Below are positions 16,297-25,256 of a stretch of 64,000 nucleotides of DNA, in pieces (position 1 is the stretch's first letter; each line of letters starts with the position of its first letter). Position numbers and translations under genes: made by a program. This DNA is from Pseudomonadota bacterium (GTDB lineage Bacteria; Cyanobacteriota; Vampirovibrionia; Obscuribacterales; Obscuribacteraceae). The stretch is taken from positions 1 through 64,000 of the forward strand of contig JAJPGY010000015.1 of assembly GCA_021325555.1 (NCBI GenBank). Direction: 5' to 3'. The notes beneath the pieces were generated by a model. That model was not told the origin of the DNA and did not search any database. It was given only the letters and a program-made list of their open reading frames with translations.

Positions 16297-18285
16297 TCAC
16301 GCCAGCGCCGCCGCCCCTTTGATCTTCTTCACCAGCGTGCACATGTCGTCATAGCGCCCGAAGGAGGGGACCAGATAGATGCCCGAGGCGATCTGGCGCA
16401 CCTGCTCGAGCAGCTCCTCGGCAAGCTCCAGGCCGACGCGGGCGCCCTCCTCGCCGGCGGCCTCCATGGCCCGGCGGACGTGATCCGGGATGGTTATGCC
16501 GGGGACCTCGTTGTGCAGGTATTCGGCATGTTTGAAGCTGTGTAACGGCATGATGCCGACCAGGATCGGGATCGGGCAGTCGCCGAAGTCATCGAGAAAG
16601 TCGGTGAGGTCCGAGACCTGATAGATAGGCTGGGTCATGGCATAGTCAGCGCCGGCCTCGATCTTCTTGCGAAAGCGGTCCTTCTGCAGCTCCCTGTTCT
16701 CGTCGGTGGCGTTGAGCGCGCAGGCGATGGACATCCTGGTCGGCGAGCCGATCGAGTTGCCGGCGATGTCCACGCCGGCGTTGAGCCGGGTGATAATCCT
16801 GATAAGCCCTATGGAGTCGACATCGTAGACCGCTGTGGCGTGCGCGTAGGTGCCCACGCTGGGCGGATCGCCGGTCAGGGCCAGGATATTGGTTATGCCC
16901 AGGGCCTGGCAGCCGAGCAGATCGGCTTGAATGCCCATCAAATTGCGGTCGCGGGTCGTGAAGTGCATGATCGTCTCGATCCCGGCATTCCCTTTGATCA
17001 GGTGGCAGGTGGCCAGCGAGGACATGCGCACGCGGGCCATCGGGCTGTCCCCGACGTTGATCGCGTCGGCGCCCACGGCCTTGAGCTGCTCGGCGGCGGC
17101 GATGATCTTGCGGGCGACCGTGCCCTTGGGCGGATCGAGCTCGACGCTGATGAAGAACTCCTTGCTGCCCGGCGGCCTGAGCCTGGCCGCTACCCCGTAC
17201 TTATCGGCCGCCGCCGCTCGCATTGCCGGCGCGGCCGGCTCGACAACCACCGACTGCCGCTTTTTCGCGGCGGGCTGAGGCGGGGCGGAGGCAGCCTCTT
17301 CGGTCGAGGTCACCTCCACCGGGTTGGTCACCCGGGTCTCCCGCCCTGACACCGGCAGGCCACGGACGGTCAGATATCTGTCCAGCCCCTCGCGCATCGA
17401 GCGGATGTGCTCGGGGGTGGTCCCGCAGCAGCCGCCCAGCAAACGGGCCCCGGCCTCCACGAACGGCTCGATGAAGGTAGAGCAATAGTCCGGACGGCTC
17501 ATGTACATGAAGCGGCCGCCGACGCGGGTCGGCATGCCGGCGTTCGGCTGGCAGGAGAAGAAGAGGCGATCGCGGGGCAGTCCGGCCTCCCGGATGGCTG
17601 CTTCCATGCGGCTCAGGAAGTCGAGAACAGGGCCCGGGCCGGCACCGCAGTTGATACCGACCACGTCCGGGGCGTCATCGCCCAGAGCCCGCAAGACCGT
17701 CACCATGTCTTCGGGGGTGGCGCCCATGAGCGTCTGCCCTTCCACCGAGAAGCTGAGCTGCGCCACCACCGGCAGTTTCGAAAGGCGCCGCGCCGCCCGC
17801 ACCGCAATCTTGATCTCGTCGACCCCCGGCATCGTCTCGATGATGAAAAGGTCCACACCGCCGGCCAGCAGCCCTTCCATCTGCTCCCGGAAGGCGTGGT
17901 CGAGGTCGTGCTCCGTGGCGTCCCCGATCGGCACCAGGAACTTGCCGGTCGGCCCGACGGACCCGGCCACCAACACCGGCTGCCCGGCAACCTCCCTGGC
18001 ATTGCGGGCCACCTTGGCGGCCCAGACATTTATGTTCCAGACCTCGCCGTCCAGCCCGCTGGCGGCCAGGCGAAAGCGATTTCCGGAGAAGGAGTTGGTC
18101 TCGATGACGTCGGCGCCCGCGTTGATATAGTCGATATGCGCTTGCTGGACCAGCTCCGGCCTGGTCAGGTTGAGCTGCTCGAATGGCGCCTCCGGGGGCG
18201 CGCCGCGCTCATAGAGCAGCGTCCCCATCGCCCCGTCGCACAGGAGCGGCTTATCCTTCAAAGCTCGCAAAAAGGGGTGGGTCAT
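16297..18285 (-). CDS. Bifunctional homocysteine S-methyltransferase / 5,10-methylenetetrahydrofolate reductase
   Basis: Residues 1-305 form a homocysteine methyltransferase (TIM barrel) domain with CDGAMGT, ETNSFSGNR and the three zinc-binding cysteines Cys213 (INCGAGP), Cys286 and Cys287 (GGCCGT). A Pro/Ala-rich linker (about 315-370) leads to a methylenetetrahydrofolate reductase domain from about 376 to 655 (FFISVELDPPKG, NILALTGDPP, GADYAMTQPIY, GIMPL). At 662 residues it has the usual size and order of the YitJ-type fusion. The MTHFR half makes methyl-THF; the other half transfers methyl groups to homocysteine from donors that in this family are often S-methylmethionine or are unknown. 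The window also holds MetH, so this cell has two methyl-transfer domains for homocysteine. It is monocistronic and divergent from lepA. Confidence 0.92.
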   Translation of the reverse strand: MTHPFLRALKDKPLLCDGAMGTLLYERGAPPEAPFEQLNLTRPELVQQAHIDYINAGADVIETNSFSGNRFRLAASGLDGEVWNINVWAAKVARNAREVAGQPVLVAGSVGPTGKFLVPIGDATEHDLDHAFREQMEGLLAGGVDLFIIETMPGVDEIKIAVRAARRLSKLPVVAQLSFSVEGQTLMGATPEDMVTVLRALGDDAPDVVGINCGAGPGPVLDFLSRMEAAIREAGLPRDRLFFSCQPNAGMPTRVGGRFMYMSRPDYCSTFIEPFVEAGARLLGGCCGTTPEHIRSMREGLDRYLTVRGLPVSGRETRVTNPVEVTSTEEAASAPPQPAAKKRQSVVVEPAAPAMRAAAADKYGVAARLRPPGSKEFFISVELDPPKGTVARKIIAAAEQLKAVGADAINVGDSPMARVRMSSLATCHLIKGNAGIETIMHFTTRDRNLMGIQADLLGCQALGITNILALTGDPPSVGTYAHATAVYDVDSIGLIRIITRLNAGVDIAGNSIGSPTRMSIACALNATDENRELQKDRFRKKIEAGADYAMTQPIYQVSDLTDFLDDFGDCPIPILVGIMPLHSFKHAEYLHNEVPGITIPDHVRRAMEAAGEEGARVGLELAEELLEQVRQIASGIYLVPSFGRYDDMCTLVKKIKGAAALA

Positions 18286-18446
18286 TACAATGCCTGGAAC
18301 GCAGCCGACTGGCCCTGATAATATTACCTTTTATTGGCCCGGCGGGGACTGGCACTAGCTTCCTTCCTGAGGCGCGCCTCGCCCTGTAGGGCGTGAACGG
18401 GAGTGGGCCTTCGTTAAGTTAAGCAACAATAAGCGAATTTAAGAGA

Positions 18447-20252
18447 GTGACCACGGAAGCACAGCTGATCAGAAATTTCTCGATCATCGCCCACATCGAC
18501 CACGGCAAGTCCACCCTGGCCGACCGGCTTCTGGAGGCCACCGGAACCCTGACCAAGCGGGAGATGCAGGAGCAGGTGCTGGACACGATGGACCTCGAGC
18601 GCGAGCGGGGCATCACCATCAAGGCGCAGCCGGCACGCATGGAATACCGGGCCAGGGACGGGCAGACCTATGTGTTGAACCTGATTGACACCCCCGGGCA
18701 CGTCGATTTCGGCTATGAAGTGTCCCGCAGCCTGGCGGCCTGCGAGGGGGCGCTGCTGGTCATCGACGCCACGCAAGGGGTCGAAGCCCAGACGCTGGCC
18801 AACGTCCACCTGGCGGTGGAGAACAACCTGGAGATCGTGCCGGTCATAAACAAGATCGATCTGCCGAGCGCCGATCCGGATCGTATCAAGCAGGAGATCG
18901 AGGAGGTGATCGGGCTCGACCCGAGCTTCGCGGTCCTGGCAAGCGCCAAGAACAACACCGGCATCCAGGAGGTCCTGGAATCCATCGTTCATTTGATCCC
19001 GCCGCCACCGAATACGGTGCAACAGCCGTTGCGGGCGCTGGTCTTCGACAGCTATTATGAAAGCTACCGGGGCATAATCGCTTATTTCCGGGTCAAAGAC
19101 GGCACGATCGCGCTCGGCGACAGGATCAAGTTCATGGCCAACGACAAGACCTTCGAGGTGACGGAGCTGGGCGTTCTCCGCCCCCAGCAGGTGAAGGTGG
19201 ACAGGCTGGGCCCGGGAGAAGTCGGCTATCTGGCCGCTTCGATCAAGGACGTGTCCACGCTCGTCGGCGACACGGTGACCCATGCCGAAAGGCCGGCCCC
19301 CGAGCCTCTGCCCGGCTACCGGCCGGCCAAGCCGATGGTCTTCGCGGGCATCTATCCCGTGGACAACGACCAGTACCCGGACCTGCGGGAAGCGCTGGAG
19401 AAGCTCAAGCTCAACGACTCCTCGCTCTTTTTCGAGCCGGAGACCTCGGAGGCGCTCGGTTTCGGCTTCCGCTGCGGCTTTCTCGGGCTGCTGCACATGG
19501 AGATCATTCAAGAACGCCTGGAGCGGGAGTACGCGCTCACGCTTATCACCACGGCGCCGTCCGTCATCTACCGGGTGACGAAAACGGACGGCAGCGTGGT
19601 CATGGTGGACAACCCGGCCTTGCTGCCCGACGCCAACCACCGGGAGATGATCGAGGAGCCATACGTGCTCGCCAGCATCATGGTCCCCAACGAGCACGTG
19701 GGGCCGATCATGGAGCTGTGCCAGGGCCGGCGCGGCATCTTCCAGGACATGAAGTATCTGGACCCGCGGCGGGCCATGCTCCACTACGAGCTGCCGCTGG
19801 CCGAGATCATCACCGACTTTTTCGATCAGCTGAAATCACGCTCCCGGGGCTACGCCAGCCTTGATTATCACTTCCACGAATACCGGGAGTCGCGCCTGGT
19901 CAAGCTGGACATCCTCATCGGCGGCGAGCCGGTCGACGCCCTTTCGGCGATCGTTCACTACGAGCGGGCGCAGGCTTACGGCCGGCACCTGGCGGAGAAG
20001 TTGAAGAAGCTCATCCCGCGCCAGCTCTTCGAGGTGCCCATTCAGGCGGCCATCGGCGGCAAGGTGGTCGCCCGCGAGAACATATCGGCGCAGCGAAAGA
20101 ACGTGCTGTCCAAATGCTATGGTGGAGACATCACCCGCAAGCGCAAGCTGCTGGAAAAGCAGAAGGAAGGCAAAAAGCGCATGAAGTCGGTGGGCAAGGT
20201 GGAGATCCCCCAGGAGGCCTTCATGGCTTTGCTTAAATTGGGCGAAGAATGA
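18447..20252 (+). CDS. lepA: Elongation factor 4 (LepA)
   Basis: The start is GTG 18447 ([11 protein letters not shown]). The 601-residue protein has the complete LepA layout: the G1 motif [10 protein letters not shown]2/G3 with ERERGITI and [14 protein letters not shown], an EF-Tu-like domain 2, the EF-G-like domains, and the LepA-specific C-terminal domain ([21 protein letters not shown]) that contacts the ribosome. LepA is a translational GTPase that back-translocates or remodels stalled ribosomes, mainly at initiation and under ionic stress. Its last codon overlaps the next gene by 4 bp (ATGA), a sign of translational coupling. Confidence 0.97.
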   Translation: MTTEAQLIRNFSIIAHIDHGKSTLADRLLEATGTLTKREMQEQVLDTMDLERERGITIKAQPARMEYRARDGQTYVLNLIDTPGHVDFGYEVSRSLAACEGALLVIDATQGVEAQTLANVHLAVENNLEIVPVINKIDLPSADPDRIKQEIEEVIGLDPSFAVLASAKNNTGIQEVLESIVHLIPPPPNTVQQPLRALVFDSYYESYRGIIAYFRVKDGTIALGDRIKFMANDKTFEVTELGVLRPQQVKVDRLGPGEVGYLAASIKDVSTLVGDTVTHAERPAPEPLPGYRPAKPMVFAGIYPVDNDQYPDLREALEKLKLNDSSLFFEPETSEALGFGFRCGFLGLLHMEIIQERLEREYALTLITTAPSVIYRVTKTDGSVVMVDNPALLPDANHREMIEEPYVLASIMVPNEHVGPIMELCQGRRGIFQDMKYLDPRRAMLHYELPLAEIITDFFDQLKSRSRGYASLDYHFHEYRESRLVKLDILIGGEPVDALSAIVHYERAQAYGRHLAEKLKKLIPRQLFEVPIQAAIGGKVVARENISAQRKNVLSKCYGGDITRKRKLLEKQKEGKKRMKSVGKVEIPQEAFMALLKLGEE

Positions 20253-20980
20253 GCGAGGAAGAGAAGCTGATGCGCGCCGCCTGGCAGGCCAGAAACAGCC
20301 TCTACCAGGAGCTCATCGGGCAATACTCCGCCGTGACCCCGGAGAACTACCAGGCGCCGGCCGACAGCACGCTTTTGCGCGGCTCCGGCTCCGACACCGG
20401 CGATCCGGCGCGCAGCGAGCGGGCGCTGGCAATCCTCACCTACGCTCCCGACCCGCTCCGGCACTACTGGACCTATCTGACCTCCGGCTTGAGCAACCCC
20501 TGGTTCCAGGACGAGCCGCAGGAGGTCTCCGGCTTCGGCTGCGAGATCATGATCAAGACCCCGGCGCAGGACCGCTGGCCGATCTATGTTTTGAGGAGCA
20601 TGGCCTACCACGTGTTCAACTCCGTGGGCACGCTCAGCCCCGGCAAGCTCGTGCGGCTGAACGCCCCGATCTCTCATCCGGAGCCCTCGGAGCTGACGAG
20701 CTTCTTCGTCTGGTACGCCGACGAGGCCCAGGACGCCTGGTATCAACTGCCCTCGGGCGGCTTCGGCATTTTCGTGGCCGTGGGAATCACCGCGGACGAA
20801 TGCGATTTTGCCGCCTCGATCGAGGATTACGGAACATGGTGCATTCAAGAGGTGCTGCGCCAGGTGGGCGTGGGACAGGTGACGGCCCCCGGGCGCCAGT
20901 CGACGATGAAGCGTGACGACATCGAGAGCCTGAAGTGGTCGGTGAAGCAGTATGCCGCCAACTTCCGGGGCAGGATATAA
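20249..20980 (+). CDS. Suppressor-of-fused (SUFU) domain protein
   Basis: The 243-residue soluble protein has the bacterial SUFU signature: [11 protein letters not shown], then [36 protein letters not shown], and [13 protein letters not shown]. In animals the fold binds Gli transcription factors; bacterial members often act as immunity proteins against contact-dependent or polymorphic toxins, or have no known role. No toxin-like gene is adjacent. It overlaps lepA by 4 bp (ATGA), so it is co-translated with a ribosome factor, which is unusual for an immunity gene. Confidence 0.85.
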   Translation: MSEEEKLMRAAWQARNSLYQELIGQYSAVTPENYQAPADSTLLRGSGSDTGDPARSERALAILTYAPDPLRHYWTYLTSGLSNPWFQDEPQEVSGFGCEIMIKTPAQDRWPIYVLRSMAYHVFNSVGTLSPGKLVRLNAPISHPEPSELTSFFVWYADEAQDAWYQLPSGGFGIFVAVGITADECDFAASIEDYGTWCIQEVLRQVGVGQVTAPGRQSTMKRDDIESLKWSVKQYAANFRGRI

Positions 20981-21022
20981 TTTTCCACCGTCGCTCAGTT
21001 CGCCGACAAGAGAGGCTGAAAA

Positions 21023-21679
21023 ATGCAAGGAATCACGCGATCCGGAAAGACATCGCGGGCTCGCTGCCTGTGCGCGATCATCGCGCTTTTAGCCGGCTCC
21101 TTTCTTTCCGGATCGCTGCCCGGGCAGGCGCAGGGCGCGCAGTCCGTCACCGTTGAGGACGTGAGCACGCCTTCTGATGCGGAGGTGGCCCTCAAGGACA
21201 TGCGCGACGTGGTCAGGCACCTGCGCAGGACGGCGCTTGATCTTATCGACGAGGTCGAGCAGCGGGACATGGTTGTCGTGGGCGCGCCGCTTTTGATCCA
21301 GCCGGTGCCGGAGAAGAAGGATCCGCACCCGGGCACGATGGAGGAGATGTTTGTGCTGGGCGATGCTCAGCCGCCGCGAAAGAAGTGGGTGGACATCACA
21401 ATGGCCAGGTTCGACAAGCTGATGCCGCTCCTGTCGCAAGAGCAGGCAAGAATCGTCGTCCCGGAAGCAAGAAAGGCCGGGGCGGAAGCCTCATTGGGCG
21501 AGCTAGCCGCGCTGGTCGCGGACATGCAACAGCATTACGAAAGCTTGAAGAAGCTCACGGTCGGACCGCTCTACTCCAACGTCGAGATCGGCAAAGAGGC
21601 CCTGGCCATTTACAACGACACATCCAAGCTGGAAAAGCCCTGGAAGGAGCTCGTTTTCATTATACGAAAGAAAAGCTAG
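21023..21679 (+). CDS. Secreted protein of unknown function
   Basis: AGAGG lies 8 bases before the ATG. The 218-residue product has a signal peptide (RCLCAIIALLAGSFLSGSLPGQAQG). A helical mature region follows, with VALKDMRDVVRHLRRTALDLIDEVEQRD and a C-terminal helical block ending WKELVFIIRKKS. I recognise no catalytic motif or family. It follows the SUFU gene by 42 bp and may share its transcript. Confidence 0.6.
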   Translation: MQGITRSGKTSRARCLCAIIALLAGSFLSGSLPGQAQGAQSVTVEDVSTPSDAEVALKDMRDVVRHLRRTALDLIDEVEQRDMVVVGAPLLIQPVPEKKDPHPGTMEEMFVLGDAQPPRKKWVDITMARFDKLMPLLSQEQARIVVPEARKAGAEASLGELAALVADMQQHYESLKKLTVGPLYSNVEIGKEALAIYNDTSKLEKPWKELVFIIRKKS

Positions 21680-21704
21680 CTCCCCCTTGCCTGTGGTGAG
21701 CGAC

Positions 21705-21719
21705 GAGCCGCCGCGGCTC
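21705..21719 (+). terminator. Short GC hairpin after the 21023 gene
   Basis: GAGCCG (21705-21710) and CGGCTC (21714-21719) pair around CCG. A weak CTTGTC tail follows. It may end transcription of the upstream genes, since a promoter-like sequence begins directly after it. Confidence 0.35.
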
Positions 21720-21720
21720 C

Positions 21721-21750
21721 TTGTCAAGAACCGGTCGGCAATGTTACGAT
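21721..21750 (+). promoter_or_regulatory. Sigma-70-type promoter for the NTF2-like gene
   Basis: TTGTCA (21721-21726, 5 of 6 consensus bases) is separated by 18 bp from TACGAT (21745-21750, 4 of 6). The predicted leader to the start codon at 21862 is about 105 bases. Confidence 0.4.
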
Positions 21751-21861
21751 CGTAGCTGCGATGGTGGTGGTGAGGTGCGCGTGTATTTTGACCAAACTGC
21801 AACAACGGCCGAGGGCTTATACGAAGGCTAAAGCGATGAGCGGCTGCCGGAGGTCGTCTTG

Positions 21862-22416
21862 ATGCTGCATTGGCGTCGCGTCAGCCTCGCAGCCAAGCTT
21901 GGGGCGGTGGCGGCCTGTGTCGCCACCGGGCGCGCGGTGGCCGCTGGCGGCAACTCTGACGGCGGCACGGCCGCCACCGCGGCTGTCCCTGCTGTTTATG
22001 GCGCCTCCGTGGCAGCAGTGGCGCCGGCCGGATTCGAGGAGCTTGCCGACATTGTGCAGTCGATGTCCGGGGCGCTGGCGCGTCAGGACTTCAAAGCTTA
22101 CGTCGATTACCTCGACCAGCGCTGCACCTGGTTCGATGACAGCATGAAGAAGCTGGCTACCGGCAAGGAGGCGATCCTGGCGCAACTGCAGCTTGAAGCC
22201 AAGAGCAGTCCGGGCGTGCTCAGCGAGTTTCGTGTTGGTGAGCCTTTCGTGCAGATAGAAGGTGACCGTGCGACGGTCACCTTCAACGCGGTCAAGGTTT
22301 ACGGCGGCGACCACCCGGTGGAGGTGAAGGGCCGCTCGAGCAGCGTATTCGTCAGGCGCGACGGCCGCTGGCTGATGCGCAACGTCTACACCCGCTGGCT
22401 GCCCGCCGCTTCTTAG
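21862..22416 (+). CDS. Exported SnoaL/NTF2-like protein
   Basis: GGAGG at 21849-21853 suits ATG 21862 (TTG 21859 is also possible), giving 184 residues. A signal-like N-terminus (SLAAKLGAVAACVATGRAVAA) and an Ala-rich stretch precede an NTF2-fold domain (about 65-180): FEELADIVQSMSGALARQDFKAYVDYL, then a gap, FVQIEGDRATVTFNAVKVYG, SVFVRRDGRWLMRNVYTRW. This matches the DUF4440/SnoaL-like pattern, in which the pocket may be enzymatic or binding. No catalytic residues can be assigned. Its stop overlaps the convergent 22413 gene by 4 bp. Confidence 0.7.
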   Translation: MLHWRRVSLAAKLGAVAACVATGRAVAAGGNSDGGTAATAAVPAVYGASVAAVAPAGFEELADIVQSMSGALARQDFKAYVDYLDQRCTWFDDSMKKLATGKEAILAQLQLEAKSSPGVLSEFRVGEPFVQIEGDRATVTFNAVKVYGGDHPVEVKGRSSSVFVRRDGRWLMRNVYTRWLPAAS

Positions 22417-23822
22417 AATACCTGCATCAGATCCTCAAGCTCCTCCAGACTTTCCAGGCGCTCCCGCATCTGCCTGACAGGCGCGGCTTTTATGCGCGCC
22501 AGGCGCCTGTGCTGCAGCTCCTCGCGCAGCCGCCCCTGCACGGTGTCGAGCATCCAGAGTCCGGTGCCGGCCGTCCAGCACACATTAGCGACACCGCCCA
22601 TCTCCAGGAAGCGCGAGGGAGAGCGCGGGTAATGGAAGCCGCCGACCATGGTGGCCACGCCGCGGGGGATATTGCTGCCGCCTACGAGCGTGGCCCAGAC
22701 CATGCGCTCGAGATAGGACCTCCTTGTCCTGGCCGCCGCCTCGCTCGCGGACAGGACCTGGTTGTGCCACAAGGTCTCCGCCATGCCGTAGAGCGTCTCC
22801 CGCGCGGAAAGCCCCGACAGCATTCCCCGCTCCGCCGGCGCGGCTTCGTCCACTAGCTCCTCCAGACGTTTGCGATCGCCCATGAAGTCTTCCACGGATT
22901 TGCGCTCCGCAGCCGCGAAGGCGCCGGCGAGCTTGCGGGAGGCGCGGGCGGCCCCCAGGCTGCCGGACAGCTTGAGAATGGGCGGCGTGGCCATCGCCGA
23001 GGCGCCCGAGATGACGTATCCCAGACCGCCAGACCCCGCTTGATTTGGATGGTGATCGGTCGCTGCCAGCAAAACATTGAGCGAGCCGAGCAGGCCGCCG
23101 GTTGCCCCGCCTTCGACGGCCATCGCATTTGCTGTGCCGCGGACCCACAGGGCGCGCGTTATTCGCTCATATGATGCCTTGAACTCCCGGACGGACAGAT
23201 CCCTCACGTCCCGCAGGAGAGCGCCGTCAGCCTCGACTATCCGCCTCTGCCCGGCTGACAGCCCGCCTGTCGCGGGCGCCATGGCGTCACGGCGCGCCAG
23301 TGCCTGGTCCAGCTCGCTGAGAAGGGCAAGGAAGCGCTGGCGAGCAGCCTGCAGGTTTATGTGCCGCTGCCGCAGGCGCAGGTCGGTCACAAGGTCGAAC
23401 AGGATCTCGGCGCAGGCGCCGCCGATGGAAATGCAATTGCCGGTCAGCAGCAGTATGCCGCCGGCCTTCACGGCCCCGTGGCCGAGCGTCTTCGGGTGCC
23501 GGTAGGCGCCCCACTGCGCAGCACCGCCCGTGATCGCCCCGGCATTGGACAGCCCCGAGGCGCTCATCCGGTAAAGGAAGATTCGCCAGGGAGCCCATTT
23601 GCTTACACGCTCGTTCTCCAGCAAAAAATAGGTGTTCAGCCGCAGGAGGGCCAGCTCCTGATCGGCAATCTTGCGCGTAAGCTTCTCCAGATCGTAAAGG
23701 CTGTATCCGGCTGCTGCCGGCCTCTGCTCGGCGGCGGCACGCATGCAGACTGCCCGGGGCGGCCAAAAGGCAAGCAAGGCAGCCAGTATGGTTGGAGCCA
23801 ATAAGCGCACGCGGGCAATCAC
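22413..23822 (-). CDS. Membrane or secreted protein, unknown function
   Basis: The start is a GTG at 23822. The 469-residue product begins with a hydrophobic signal or anchor (RLLAPTILAALLAFWP). It is helix-rich and contains Gly/Ala-rich hydrophobic stretches (LSNAGAITGGAAQWGAYRHP, then AVKAGGILLLTGNCISIGGA near 120-140, and LGYVISGASAMATPPILKLSG near 260). These could be membrane-inserted hairpins. The C-terminus is charged and coiled-coil-like. I recognise no family. Its end overlaps the convergent NTF2-like gene by 4 bp. Confidence 0.55.
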   Translation of the reverse strand: MIARVRLLAPTILAALLAFWPPRAVCMRAAAEQRPAAAGYSLYDLEKLTRKIADQELALLRLNTYFLLENERVSKWAPWRIFLYRMSASGLSNAGAITGGAAQWGAYRHPKTLGHGAVKAGGILLLTGNCISIGGACAEILFDLVTDLRLRQRHINLQAARQRFLALLSELDQALARRDAMAPATGGLSAGQRRIVEADGALLRDVRDLSVREFKASYERITRALWVRGTANAMAVEGGATGGLLGSLNVLLAATDHHPNQAGSGGLGYVISGASAMATPPILKLSGSLGAARASRKLAGAFAAAERKSVEDFMGDRKRLEELVDEAAPAERGMLSGLSARETLYGMAETLWHNQVLSASEAAARTRRSYLERMVWATLVGGSNIPRGVATMVGGFHYPRSPSRFLEMGGVANVCWTAGTGLWMLDTVQGRLREELQHRRLARIKAAPVRQMRERLESLEELEDLMQVF

Positions 23823-23918
23823 GGAAAACTATGGAGCGCCTCATTTCCGACAGACAGGTTACCAGTTTTGCCTTGAAGATTGCTGGAAAGTGCAGATGTA
23901 CATTGAAGGAAAATTGTC

Positions 23919-25247
23919 TCAGCGGCCACGCGCCTCCTGCAGCTGCCGGTCGACGGCCTCCGCCTTTGCCCATTGATTTTCCGCACGGTACAGCTTGACG
24001 AGGCTGGACAGATTGCTCACCAGATAGGCGCGCGCGTTGCTATCCTGCAGGTTTAGCCGAGCAACATCGGCCCCACGCTGAAACGCCAGCTCCGCCTGAG
24101 TGACCCCCCCCGCCCGAGCGTAGCAGTCCCCCAGGGACTGCCAGCAACAGGCAGCATAGAGCGCATCCGCTCCCCTGGCCGCCTCCTCGACCGCCAGCGC
24201 TCGTCTGGCGGCAGCCTGCGCCAGGTCGATCTTATTGTCCCTCTTATAAACCTCGGCGAGGAAGATGAGCAACCAGGGCTCCAGCGTGAAAGGATCTGAA
24301 TGGGTAGTTTCTATAACGGCAAGACCCTTCTTGAGAGCCTTTTCGGCGGCAGGCAGATCTTGCGCCAGATAGAAATGGTAGTGCCCGAGAAGCTGGAATA
24401 GTTGAAGCAGCCTCGGATCGCCCGGACCGAGGCCCGAGGTTATAAGTTCAATCTCTTGCTCGAGCAGCGCCCGATATTCTGCCGCTGTCTCCTTGTCCGG
24501 TCTGTGCACTACCAGTCCCTGGGACACAACCCATACAAATGAATTTATAGACTCGATCGCCTGCTGACGATTGGAGGTCTTGAGCGAAAGGGCGAGAACA
24601 TCATGTTGCAGCCGGGCAAGCTGCGGCGAATATGTGCCGTGGTTTCTTGCCACTTCCGGCTCAAGTGCCTGCAATTCGATAAGGGCGTCGCCGTATCTGC
24701 CGTCGCGGGTCAACAGTGCGGCAAGCCGCCACATTAGGGTCTCGGCGCGCCGATCGTTCGCTGCCAACATCTGCAACCCGATCCTGCACTGCAGGATCTG
24801 CCCGGAAGGCGTGGCAACAAGCCAGCCCAGCACCGTCGCCAGTATCACTGCCGCCGCCCCCGGAAAGACAACAACCTTGCTCAGGTCACGCCTGCTGCTC
24901 GCCGGCGGCTCCGGCTGCAAGCTCTCAGGCTTTGACCCGTACATAACCACATAAGGGCGTCGTTGCTCGGTCATGCACACATCACCGACGGAAAGCTGGC
25001 TATTTCCCGACTGGCAGAGCGATTCTTGCACCTGCCGGCGAATTTCTGCCAGCACGGGGGCATCCCCGGCCGGCAGCGGCTGGAACAGCTTCATGATCAC
25101 CGGTCTGTCCATGTACAGGTGCCGGGCCTGATAAGTGACGCTGTCTGCGTCGCATTCCAGGCAGGAGAGAATTTGATAGCGCCCGTCGATGATCGCCCCG
25201 ATCATGGTGTCGGGCTGACTGCCAGCATCGGAACCGCTTCCTGCCAT
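23919..25247 (-). CDS. Protein-kinase N-lobe fragment fused to a membrane segment and TPR domain
   Basis: Residues about 15-115 match only the beginning of a Ser/Thr kinase: an IGAIIDGRYQIL strand, a degenerate glycine loop, and Lys53 in VIMKLF at the VAIK position. There is no HRD, DFG or C-lobe, so it cannot be an active kinase. A single membrane helix follows (about 127-146, VVVFPGAAAVILATVLGWLVA). The rest (about 165-440) is helical TPR-type repeats (LLQLFQLLGHYHFYLAQDLPAAEKALKKG, AACCWQSLGDCYARAGGVTQAELAFQRG). The topology suggests a cytoplasmic pseudokinase stub with an external TPR domain. It lies 9 bp downstream of the epimerase gene. Confidence 0.72.
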   Translation of the reverse strand: MAGSGSDAGSQPDTMIGAIIDGRYQILSCLECDADSVTYQARHLYMDRPVIMKLFQPLPAGDAPVLAEIRRQVQESLCQSGNSQLSVGDVCMTEQRRPYVVMYGSKPESLQPEPPASSRRDLSKVVVFPGAAAVILATVLGWLVATPSGQILQCRIGLQMLAANDRRAETLMWRLAALLTRDGRYGDALIELQALEPEVARNHGTYSPQLARLQHDVLALSLKTSNRQQAIESINSFVWVVSQGLVVHRPDKETAAEYRALLEQEIELITSGLGPGDPRLLQLFQLLGHYHFYLAQDLPAAEKALKKGLAVIETTHSDPFTLEPWLLIFLAEVYKRDNKIDLAQAAARRALAVEEAARGADALYAACCWQSLGDCYARAGGVTQAELAFQRGADVARLNLQDSNARAYLVSNLSSLVKLYRAENQWAKAEAVDRQLQEARGR

Positions 25248-25256
25248 GGACTGCGT

